Virus record (IMG/VR): IMGVR_UViG_3300020450_001169
Coordinates: 1-37,847 of that record
Origin: a virus
Length of the DNA stretch: 37,847 nucleotides
Strand: one strand, 5' to 3'
The notes under the pieces are model-generated. The model saw only the letters and a program-made list of their open reading frames with translations, was not told the origin of the DNA and made no database searches. A program made the position numbers and the translations under genes. Each line of letters starts with the position of its first letter. Positions within the stretch are counted from its first letter, which is position 1. Shown one piece after another: positions 1 through 8,459 of this stretch.

Positions 1-2705
1 GAGTTAAAGTCAACAACTCTTGCTCTTGCACCAGATGTTTTACCTGTAACAATACTTTTGGTTTCAAAGAATGTTGGTTCAACTAAAGTAATAGATGGAA
101 GAATAGGATCAGAGTCATCTAGTGATTCATATACAGCATGTATATTAAATACGTCTGTTATACCTAATGATAAATCTACGTCTTCAATTCTAGTTCCATA
201 TACTCCAGAATATATAAGACCATAATTTTGTTTGTCTAAATTCTGAACAGTTTGATTCACCTTCATTACAAACATGTTTGTAGGTGATTTTGTTTTCTTA
301 GCAGTAACGTTTTTAGAAACAGATGCTGTAACTTTAACAGATGTAATTGCACCTGCATCACCTGTTACATCTAAGTTTGTTATCTGAATTGTAGTTCTAT
401 CGGCAGATGTAAATGTTGTATAACCAAGAGCACCAGTATTTACAGTGTCAATGGGAATTTGTGCACCTACAGGATATGCAGATGATGTACTACCCATAAC
501 TGTGAATGAGTATGCAGAGTTCGTAATTGCTTGGAACTGTTCATTCTCAGGTAGAGTGATTGATATAGCGTTTGCAGCAACAGTTTGATTATCAAAAGTT
601 CTTCTAACAACCATAGATTCATCAGAGATGCTCTTAACATATGGTTTAGGCATTTGCTTAAGAAGTGTTGCCTTCTCTGTTTCCCAAAGTTTTGCTCTAT
701 AACGTAGGATTGTATTATAAGTTCCTGCTGATGGTGATGCACTACCTCCACCAGGTGTGACGTTTACTATTTGACTAGAGTAATCAAAGATTGTTGAATT
801 ATTAGATGATGCTAAGTTTGTAGGATTAATAAAATCTACATCAACATATTTTGTTTCAGAAAAATATAATCTATCGCCAGGTCTTAAATCAGCAGCAAAG
901 TTTGAATTTAAACCAGTAATTTTTTCATTACTACTTGTAGCATCATAAGTGAATGTAGCACCTTGAAGAAACTTAAGATCTTCTAATATAATATCTGCAG
1001 TAAATTCAACGACACTTGTATTTTCATCTCTAGCAAGAACCTGCCTACTATCTGAATACACATATTGATGCATGTTAGTGATAGTATCTAAGTTTAAACC
1101 ATCTACAGTTACCATCTCACCTTTCTGGAAGGTTCCTTCAACTTGATAAAGATTTAAGTGAGTAGCAGAGTTTTGTGCATCAATTAGGTATCCTCTTGCA
1201 CCTGATGATTTACCAACAACTAAAGTTCCTCTTTGATCAGCAGCACCAGTACTAATTGTTTGTGCACTTGCTAAATGTAATACAGTAAACATTTGAACAT
1301 CAAACAAATGCATATTATATTTGTCATTAGCATCACCAAAATTACTATCAGGATCTTGTAAAAATTCTAGAGATGCTACACGTGCATATCCAATTAAATT
1401 ACCAACAGCATCACCTGGTGTCGATGTAAATGCATCATGTAATTCTACTGTCTGATATGCATTACCAATAGTAGAACCTGCTGTATTGACAAATCCATAT
1501 ACATTTTGAATCTTAGAGTAGTTACCTAATGTAAAGGGTATGATTGTGTTTTGAGCAGCTTCTGTATCTCTTGGTTTTGCTAAGTCAACATAAGTTGGAG
1601 ATAAAGTTTTAAGTCTATATCCTCTAACATAAGCAGTACCAGGACCAAACTCAATAGCATACATGCTTTCTGCAGCACTATTACCTTGAGCAGTTGTATC
1701 ACCTGATTCATAAACACCATTATTGAACCCATCATTTAGGTTCTCTCTCATATTAACTTGGAAATCATCTACAACATAGTCACCAGATTCTTCGTAAGTT
1801 CTAGTTGCAAGAGATTTTTCTAATTCATCATATGCACTACGATCAACTAGTTTTTCAATTTTATTACCATTGATACGTAGTAATTCAATAAAGTCTTTAT
1901 CTGCCTCGTCTGTCAGTAATTTTTTAACAAGATTAGTTGTTATTCTGAACCTGTGAGAACCAGGAGCAGCATAATTAGATGTTCCTGCAGCGTTATCATT
2001 GAGTGATAAGTCATCTTCTGGGGTGATGATTGATTCGAGGATCTCAAGTCCGATTCTGTATTTGGGGTTACTTCCATATTGATCAAGGAGAATGTACTGA
2101 TAAGGAACGTCTACAAAGAAACCTCTTATAAAGTAAACACCTTCTTGCACATATGCTACAGATCCAACTTGTGTTGCTGCTGTAGGTAGTAATTGTGCAA
2201 ATGGTGATCCTACCTCAATAAGAGTGGTTCCAAAAGTTATTTCTGTATCTGTAATTAACTGTTCATTATTAGTAAATGTAGTTTGATTATTTTCTTCTCC
2301 ACCTGATTCAATGTATTTAATATACAGTGTAATGTATCCTTTGTCTGACTGAGCAGATGAAATACTATAAAGCACTTTAGCTTTAACACCTGATGTCAAA
2401 CCTTCAATAATTTTTCCTGTAATCTGATTTCTATAACTTTCTACGTCTGCACCTAAGAAAGACTCTTGAACCATTATGGCATCTACATTCAAGTCATAAC
2501 CAACTTGACCAGGTATAACCATAGAACCATCTTTAAATAGATGAGTTCCCATATTCTCAATCTGATTTTGTAGAATTGATTGAGACTGTGTTAGTTCTCT
2601 TGCCTGTATTGGAAAACCAGGACGAAACAATACTCGATAAAAGTTTTTTGCTTTATCAAAGTCGTCGTAATACGGTGTTACGTTTAAATTAGTATTTTGT
2701 GCCAT
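1..2705 (-). CDS. DUF4815-type virion structural protein (3' part beyond window)
   Basis: The frame is open from an ATG at 2705 to the left edge, giving about 901 codons without a stop, so the C-terminus lies outside the window. The N-terminus (from about residue 20) reads NFYRVLFRPGFPIQARELTQ, followed by an SQSILQNQIENMG-HLFKDGS stretch. This is the signature I associate with DUF4815, a domain of large structural proteins in marine T4-like phages. Later parts are beta-rich, with modules such as TGKSSGARGYLIDA that recur in the neighbouring baseplate proteins. The start overlaps the gp8 stop by one base (TAATG), suggesting translational coupling. The position after gp8 suggests a baseplate or short-fibre component, perhaps in the place of T4 gp9/gp10; that role is inference. 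Family call fairly sure, function unknown. Confidence 0.85.
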   Translation of the reverse strand, partial: MAQNTNLNVTPYYDDFDKAKNFYRVLFRPGFPIQARELTQSQSILQNQIENMGTHLFKDGSMVIPGQVGYDLNVDAIMVQESFLGADVESYRNQITGKIIEGLTSGVKAKVLYSISSAQSDKGYITLYIKYIESGGEENNQTTFTNNEQLITDTEITFGTTLIEVGSPFAQLLPTAATQVGSVAYVQEGVYFIRGFFVDVPYQYILLDQYGSNPKYRIGLEILESIITPEDDLSLNDNAAGTSNYAAPGSHRFRITTNLVKKLLTDEADKDFIELLRINGNKIEKLVDRSAYDELEKSLATRTYEESGDYVVDDFQVNMRENLNDGFNNGVYESGDTTAQGNSAAESMYAIEFGPGTAYVRGYRLKTLSPTYVDLAKPRDTEAAQNTIIPFTLGNYSKIQNVYGFVNTAGSTIGNAYQTVELHDAFTSTPGDAVGNLIGYARVASLEFLQDPDSNFGDANDKYNMHLFDVQMFTVLHLASAQTISTGAADQRGTLVVGKSSGARGYLIDAQNSATHLNLYQVEGTFQKGEMVTVDGLNLDTITNMHQYVYSDSRQVLARDENTSVVEFTADIILEDLKFLQGATFTYDATSSNEKITGLNSNFAADLRPGDRLYFSETKYVDVDFINPTNLASSNNSTIFDYSSQIVNVTPGGGSASPSAGTYNTILRYRAKLWETEKATLLKQMPKPYVKSISDESMVVRRTFDNQTVAANAISITLPENEQFQAITNSAYSFTVMGSTSSAYPVGAQIPIDTVNTGALGYTTFTSADRTTIQITNLDVTGDAGAITSVKVTASVSKNVTAKKTKSPTNMFVMKVNQTVQNLDKQNYGLIYSGVYGTRIEDVDLSLGITDVFNIHAVYESLDDSDPILPSITLVEPTFFETKSIVTGKTSGARARVVDFN

Positions 2706-4237
2706 TAGAACTCGATTACGATTTTAATATCTTCTACTTGGTCGTTTGCACGACTGATGGATCTTCTATTATCTATGTAAACAACGTCACCGCTACTTGA
2801 AGAAACTTCGGGTTTAGCATAACCATTGTTAAACTTCATACCTAAGTCATACTCAGTATTGTTAATTGTTCTAGAAGAAGAGTTTGGGATGGCGGGGAAG
2901 TTAACATCGGGTTGCCCTGCAGCACCAGATGTAGCACCATTAATCACGTTTGAACCATCAAATTCATTCTGTGTTCCTGTAACTTCTGGGAAGATACCAT
3001 CTACAGCATTCTGATAGTACTTTAATAGTTTTGTTATTGGGTTCCAAGAAACAACACGAGCACGAGCAGTAACGTTAGATCCTCCAACAACTCTTGTTTG
3101 TGTAATAATTTCATCAGGAACGTAGTTACCTTGGAATGTAGGTGAGAATATAACTGCCTTAGTAGCAGATACAGTCAAGTCTGAAATTAATTCCTCGGTT
3201 CCAAATTTTAAAGGGTTGGTTATTAAACCAATACGACGATAGTCGTTGTCAACTGGGAAGTCACCTGCACCTTCATCATATGAAAGTTTAGCATTAATCA
3301 TAACTCTGAACGCACCAAGTTCTACAACAGAATCAGCACCGTGACCGCCTGGTGGTGGAATTATGACATCCACTTGAGCACCAGTTCCTGTTCCAATACC
3401 AGTAACGTTATCAACAGAAATTTTACCAAAGGTATATCCTGTTCCTCCAGATGTAACAGTAGCAGAAATAACTTTACCACCATCTACAACCAATGAAACA
3501 CGACCACCAGTTCCATCACCATTGATCGCAACATTATCATAAGTTCCATTGTTATAACCAGAACCTGCAGCATTGATAACAACAGTATCAATTTCACCTG
3601 CAACTGCGTTTGTTTTTACAGCAGCATTTGTGAATACAGGCATATAGTCATTCGAGAAAAACTTAAGAACCGATGCTACGGGGATGGTATACATGTATTT
3701 CCAACGATAAGAATCACCAGTAGTGATAATTGAAGTAGAAGTACCTGTAGGTTCCACTGTAGAAGGTTTTCCATTTGGGTCTGAGGGTGAAGTTCCGTTA
3801 TAGATGCATTTATATACTTGATACTGAGAGTTTACAACGTAAAAATCAGAATCGTATAATTTAGTAGCACCAGAGGCAGCAGTTTTACTTGGAGAATAGT
3901 CGTGACGATACATGTCATAAGTAAAACCTAATCCACCAGTAGTTTGTTCTGGGGAAACCCAGTCAATTCTACGAACAACTTGCACAGTATCGGAAGCCAG
4001 CACACGCTTCATTGAAACCATATCATCATATGCACCAGAAAATTCGGCAAATGAATCAACTGCCTGTGGTGGGGAGTTTTCATTATCCCAACTTTGTGGT
4101 CTACCTATGAAAAGATATAACCTGTCCCTCGTAGCCCCTGCATCATCATCACTTTGAGTTGCAACGGGACCTTCAAGAGCCTTAATAAATTTTTGTGCTG
4201 AAAAAATTCTAAATTGATCAGTTAATAGAGCTGCCAT
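2705..4237 (-). CDS. 8: Baseplate wedge subunit gp8, with GSGY repeat insertion
   Basis: Homologue of T4 gp8, a structural subunit of the baseplate wedge. Matches to T4 gp8 from memory: VVRRIDW (residues 87-93; T4 has IPRRDW), YRWKYMYTIP (about 177-186; T4 YVWEYLFEIP), YRRIGLITNPL (about 332; T4 RQISIITNPL), and the C-terminus VVYIDNRRSI...DQVEDIKIVIEF (T4 MIYMENRPPI...DQTEEINILFTF). At 510 residues it is about half as long again as T4 gp8 (334). Part of the excess is an insertion at about 215-305 holding two beta repeats (AAGSGYNNG, SGGTGYTFG) of the kind abundant in the giant gene upstream; another part is at about 385-470. An in-frame TAG two codons before the ATG fixes the start. An AGGAGG lies 16 bases upstream, unusually far for a ribosome site. 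Confidence 0.92.
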   Translation of the reverse strand: MAALLTDQFRIFSAQKFIKALEGPVATQSDDDAGATRDRLYLFIGRPQSWDNENSPPQAVDSFAEFSGAYDDMVSMKRVLASDTVQVVRRIDWVSPEQTTGGLGFTYDMYRHDYSPSKTAASGATKLYDSDFYVVNSQYQVYKCIYNGTSPSDPNGKPSTVEPTGTSTSIITTGDSYRWKYMYTIPVASVLKFFSNDYMPVFTNAAVKTNAVAGEIDTVVINAAGSGYNNGTYDNVAINGDGTGGRVSLVVDGGKVISATVTSGGTGYTFGKISVDNVTGIGTGTGAQVDVIIPPPGGHGADSVVELGAFRVMINAKLSYDEGAGDFPVDNDYRRIGLITNPLKFGTEELISDLTVSATKAVIFSPTFQGNYVPDEIITQTRVVGGSNVTARARVVSWNPITKLLKYYQNAVDGIFPEVTGTQNEFDGSNVINGATSGAAGQPDVNFPAIPNSSSRTINNTEYDLGMKFNNGYAKPEVSSSSGDVVYIDNRRSISRANDQVEDIKIVIEF

Positions 4238-4262
4238 TTTCTAAGACTATTGTCCTCCTGTT

Positions 4263-4270
4263 TATTTATG
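4263..4270 (-). promoter_or_regulatory. Candidate T4-type late promoter box before gp8
   Basis: On the minus strand the bases read CATAAATA, one mismatch from the T4 late promoter TATAAATA recognised by the gp55 sigma factor. It lies in the 43-base gap between the 1391-residue gene and gp8, 25 bases before the gp8 start. The same octamer occurs before the 408-residue gene. Short A/T boxes arise by chance in such AT-rich DNA; position is the main support. Confidence 0.45.
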
Positions 4271-4280
4271 CGGATTCCGA

Positions 4281-7200
4281 CTACTCCTTAGACTGGAGTT
4301 GTGCTTGATATTCAATTCTCTTGATCCTATAACTCGCACCAGTATTACCTGCAATACGTTCACCACCAAGAACTGCTTGAGCAACTGCACCAGATCCTGT
4401 GCTATCACTAGCATTGTTAGTAAATGTAACTGTCGGATGTGTTACAAAACTTTCATCAATATTTTGTTTAATACCATAACCACCATTTGTGATTGTTAGT
4501 GAAGCAACTTGGTCACCTGCAGCAGTCATGTTAACACTTGCTGTTGCTTGTATATCACCAATGTTTTCTACTGTTACCGTAGGAGGTGCAGTATAGTTAG
4601 TACCTGGATTTTGAACAATGAAATCAATCACTGTTTCTCTAGCAGAGAACTCATAGAAGTAACCTGCAATACCTATGTTGATATTTCCAGTATTAAATGG
4701 AATTACATTACCAATTTCTAGTAATCCAGTATTAGGATCCCATCCAAGAACAGTTCCCCTTACACCAGATATATCACCTATCACTAGATCGTTGACAACA
4801 TAATTTTGTCCATTACCTTGATTTAGATCTACATATACATTTAATTTTGCAGAATGGTCTACACCATCAGTTAGTGTTCCTGCAGTTTCTACAGTTGCAT
4901 ACTTAAATGGTATAGAACCATCTTTGACCTGATCAGCAACTGCAAATAGAGTAGTATTAGTTCCACCTTGAGTTTCTTCAATACCATATAATGAATTGTA
5001 AATACCACCATCTAGTGATATCTGGTTTTCATAATCAGTACCTGTATTAAATAAATCTGGAATACCGTCACCAGCTCCTGCATTCTCTGCAACATCAACA
5101 AATTTAGTATCTAAAATTCTACCTATAGGATCAGTCAAAGTTACAATATTTTCATTTTCAGCAAAAGTAATTTGATGAGGATCAAAAGCATTACTTGCAC
5201 TAGCAGCAACACCTGCATCAAACTGTACAATAGCATCTAAAGTTGATGGGATACCACCATCAATAAATGCCAATTCATCAACTTCAAATGTTACTAATAG
5301 TTCTCTAGTTACTGGATTCCAATCATATACCTTTGCAACTTTATTATTTGCGTTATCAATTCTACGAATAACTCTATCACCAACATTAAACTGGTATGTT
5401 GATATATCCTGTTGGTTGTTCTGAGTTGCATCTAATATAATTCTCTGGTCATAATTAAAGTTTACACCTCTTGTCAAACCAAAGAACTTACCAGTTGCTT
5501 TACCAGTATAGGTAATCGTTTCAGTGTTTACAATCAGTTCTCCAGAACCAGGAAAACCTGTAGTAGTATCAACAAATATTTCTGTATCTGATGCAGCTAA
5601 ATCTTTTACAAGACCAGTTAAATAAATTGCTTGAGAGTTGTAAGATTGTCTTGCTCTTGTCTTACGTTTTAAATTAACAAGTTTAGTAAATACGATGTTT
5701 GGTGGATTGATATATCCAGAACCAGGATCTGTAACATCAATTCCTACAATTACACCCTGATCAATTCTAGCAATCGCTTTAGCACCAATACCTCCACCAC
5801 CTGTAATTAAAACATAAGGAGGTTCTTGATAGAACTCACCTTCATCAACAATACTGATAGAACTAACCCTACCAAAAGTATCAATCTCAGCAGCACCTTC
5901 AGCACCAACACCACCTCCACCTCCTTCAAAGATAAGTGTTGGAGGTGTAGCATACTCTCTACCAGAATTTAATAATGATAAACCAGTAACTGTTTGTACA
6001 ATAGGACTTGCCAATGCACCAGTTCCTTGTCCACCTAATATTTTTGCTTGTGCAGCACCAAAATAATTATCACCAAATTTTGTCATTCTAATGTATGCTA
6101 TTTGTCCACTAGAGTTTAGAACAACATCACCCTCAGCACCTGTAGGGAATGTTTCTACTTGCGGAGGAACAGTATCACCTTCAAATAATGGAGTTCCATA
6201 GAATCTATTACCTATAGCATAGGGATATGTAGGAACAGAAGAACTATCTGATGTCATATAATATGCATAGGTTCCGTTAGGATATTCTGGAGTAGGACCA
6301 AACTTACCATTATAAGGATCAAGAGTTCCAATACTTGAATCGTGTATATAATCTTCAGTTAAATCACCAAGTACATAACCCTCAATAACACATCTTATTC
6401 CTGTATTTGCTAGAGAGTATCCAAACAAATATAATGCTATAGGTGCATTAACAGGAACATGAAATCTAATTTCTCTTGTTGTTGCAGTATTAAAAGCAGT
6501 AACGTAAGTATTGTAAGTAGTTTGAGAACCATCAAGCCAGTAAGTTATATGATTGCCTGATAAAAGATATGATGTATCTCCAATAGTCGGAGGTGAACCT
6601 CCATGCCATCCATCGTCAGATACACCTACAAATATTTGATTATTATTATTTGATGCATCATTTTGATTAAAGATATATGTCTTACCTCTTTCTAGTGTTA
6701 AAAATGCAGGTCTACTTCCATCAAATTGAAATTGTCCGTTTGATACAGTTACAGCAAATGTTACATTAGAAACTGTATTAACTTGAGGACGATTACCTGG
6801 TAACTCAGCAGTAGTTTTTAATCTATATCCTGATACTTCTCTAGCAAATGCACCACTAGAATTATAACCCCAAGGACCGTAGATAGGATATCCATCAAAG
6901 GACATACCTAAAATTTTAGAATGACCATCAGGATGTCTACTGTAATCAATGGTGTTAGGATCATTTACATCACTTTGATAAAACTCTTTATAATAATAAG
7001 TGTTTTCATGCTCTTCCTCTTCTTCCTCATGTACATTACTAAGAACCATATAACCTTCATCACCAAGATACCCAGACATGTAACGATGATTATGACAATA
7101 ATAGTAGATTCTATTATTCTCATCAGGATTCATTAAGAATAACGGTTTATATTCATCCTCATAATCAGCAGCAGGTGCTTCTGAAATACCAGTGCTGTTA

Positions 7201-8456
7201 TAATATAAAGTTCCACCATTAAGAGTTCCATCAGCAGTTAGACTGAATCTCATTGGGTGCTGCATTCCACCCTGATTATTAGATGGATGACTTTGATCCC
7301 AAATAATTAAATAATTTTGTTGAACTTTAATATCTTGTGGAGCAAAGTAAAATACACCAGGTGCGAAATTACCAAACTCATGTGATTCTTGACCAAATTC
7401 AATATAAAAAATACCATTAGGAAATGTTCTAGGAATACCTGATACTCTAAACTGAAATCCATTAGCACCTAAACATACATCACTTTCTTGGAAAGGATCA
7501 CCAGAAAGATTCCTTAAATAAATTTTTGTAGGATTACCTAAGTTATTAGTAACAATTTTTGCTACTTCACCTTTTGCAGTAGAAGAAATACAATCAACAA
7601 TTCTACCTACTTCAATCGAACCTATAGTCTGATCTAAATTTTCTAATTCTATTAAAATATTATCATGCTCTACTTTAACTTGCCAAAAGAAAAGTTCTAG
7701 TTTACCATAATCAAATACACCTTGATCTAAATCAAATTCGTTTATAAGTTTGTTTGTTTGATAATAATAAACTTGATTATCTAGTACAGCATCATAAGCA
7801 TTATTATTTTTTATGTAAGGATATTTTATAGCATCAATAGTAAATCCTGGTGGTGGATTTCCATCTTGTCCCCACTCAGGTGTATGAAGTAAACCACCAT
7901 TTGCCATGATACCCATGGCTTTATCACCTTGATATTGTCTATTAGCAGCGTCTGGATGAGGAACATCTTTACCTCCTCTATAGATAAAAGTTTGATCAAA
8001 AGATCTATCAACTATTGTATCAGAACCACCTGGTTGTCTTTCAGATAAGAAAAGTTGAGATGGTTTAGGATGATTATCAGATACTATTCTGAGTCTATCA
8101 TCTGTAAATGTTGCTGTAGTAGGACTATTAGGATGTGTTTGAAATATTCTTTTTATATCAAATGACGTTACAACGTTAGGAGTTTCTTGTTCTGGAAAAA
8201 TCTGCAATCTTAATGGATTATATCCTCTACCTCTAGCAAGAACTCTAACATGTATAATTCTTCCTGATTCGTCATCAATAATTGGATATAATAATGCTTC
8301 TACATCTGGATTTCCACAACCAGTTATAGTAAGACGAGGAGGATCGGATGTTGTGTATCCATTACCACCATCTAAAACTTCTACCGCACGAACTCCAAAA
8401 ATTTCATCAAATATTGGTTCAATGACGGCACCAGAACCAGGAACTGTTCTTGTCAT
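4281..8456 (-). CDS. 1391-residue structural protein with cupredoxin-like, YHYH and GSGY repeat domains
   Basis: Probable baseplate or fibre protein, judged by position between the gp7-like gene and gp8. Order of parts: two GSGY-type repeats near the N-terminus (DGGNGYTTSDPP, ARGRGYNPL); a cupredoxin-like domain at about 350-465 with apparent type-1 copper ligands H400, C454, H457 and M460 (CHNHRYM, the C-x2-H-x2-M spacing of amicyanin); a HEEEEEEHE cluster at 476-484; a YHYH domain (MSFDGYPIYGPWGY about 515-532, with the downstream YNGKFGPTPEYPNGTYAYY near 710-735); between these YHYH parts, a second cupredoxin-like stretch (about 575-700) without the ligands; then five more GSGY-type repeats and mixed beta modules. 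The ATG lies three bases after the stop of the gene before it. Copper binding is predicted from motif only, and the biochemical role is unknown. Confidence 0.8.
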   Translation of the reverse strand: MTRTVPGSGAVIEPIFDEIFGVRAVEVLDGGNGYTTSDPPRLTITGCGNPDVEALLYPIIDDESGRIIHVRVLARGRGYNPLRLQIFPEQETPNVVTSFDIKRIFQTHPNSPTTATFTDDRLRIVSDNHPKPSQLFLSERQPGGSDTIVDRSFDQTFIYRGGKDVPHPDAANRQYQGDKAMGIMANGGLLHTPEWGQDGNPPPGFTIDAIKYPYIKNNNAYDAVLDNQVYYYQTNKLINEFDLDQGVFDYGKLELFFWQVKVEHDNILIELENLDQTIGSIEVGRIVDCISSTAKGEVAKIVTNNLGNPTKIYLRNLSGDPFQESDVCLGANGFQFRVSGIPRTFPNGIFYIEFGQESHEFGNFAPGVFYFAPQDIKVQQNYLIIWDQSHPSNNQGGMQHPMRFSLTADGTLNGGTLYYNSTGISEAPAADYEDEYKPLFLMNPDENNRIYYYCHNHRYMSGYLGDEGYMVLSNVHEEEEEEHENTYYYKEFYQSDVNDPNTIDYSRHPDGHSKILGMSFDGYPIYGPWGYNSSGAFAREVSGYRLKTTAELPGNRPQVNTVSNVTFAVTVSNGQFQFDGSRPAFLTLERGKTYIFNQNDASNNNNQIFVGVSDDGWHGGSPPTIGDTSYLLSGNHITYWLDGSQTTYNTYVTAFNTATTREIRFHVPVNAPIALYLFGYSLANTGIRCVIEGYVLGDLTEDYIHDSSIGTLDPYNGKFGPTPEYPNGTYAYYMTSDSSSVPTYPYAIGNRFYGTPLFEGDTVPPQVETFPTGAEGDVVLNSSGQIAYIRMTKFGDNYFGAAQAKILGGQGTGALASPIVQTVTGLSLLNSGREYATPPTLIFEGGGGGVGAEGAAEIDTFGRVSSISIVDEGEFYQEPPYVLITGGGGIGAKAIARIDQGVIVGIDVTDPGSGYINPPNIVFTKLVNLKRKTRARQSYNSQAIYLTGLVKDLAASDTEIFVDTTTGFPGSGELIVNTETITYTGKATGKFFGLTRGVNFNYDQRIILDATQNNQQDISTYQFNVGDRVIRRIDNANNKVAKVYDWNPVTRELLVTFEVDELAFIDGGIPSTLDAIVQFDAGVAASASNAFDPHQITFAENENIVTLTDPIGRILDTKFVDVAENAGAGDGIPDLFNTGTDYENQISLDGGIYNSLYGIEETQGGTNTTLFAVADQVKDGSIPFKYATVETAGTLTDGVDHSAKLNVYVDLNQGNGQNYVVNDLVIGDISGVRGTVLGWDPNTGLLEIGNVIPFNTGNINIGIAGYFYEFSARETVIDFIVQNPGTNYTAPPTVTVENIGDIQATASVNMTAAGDQVASLTITNGGYGIKQNIDESFVTHPTVTFTNNASDSTGSGAVAQAVLGGERIAGNTGASYRIKRIEYQAQLQSKE

Positions 8457-8459
8457 TTA

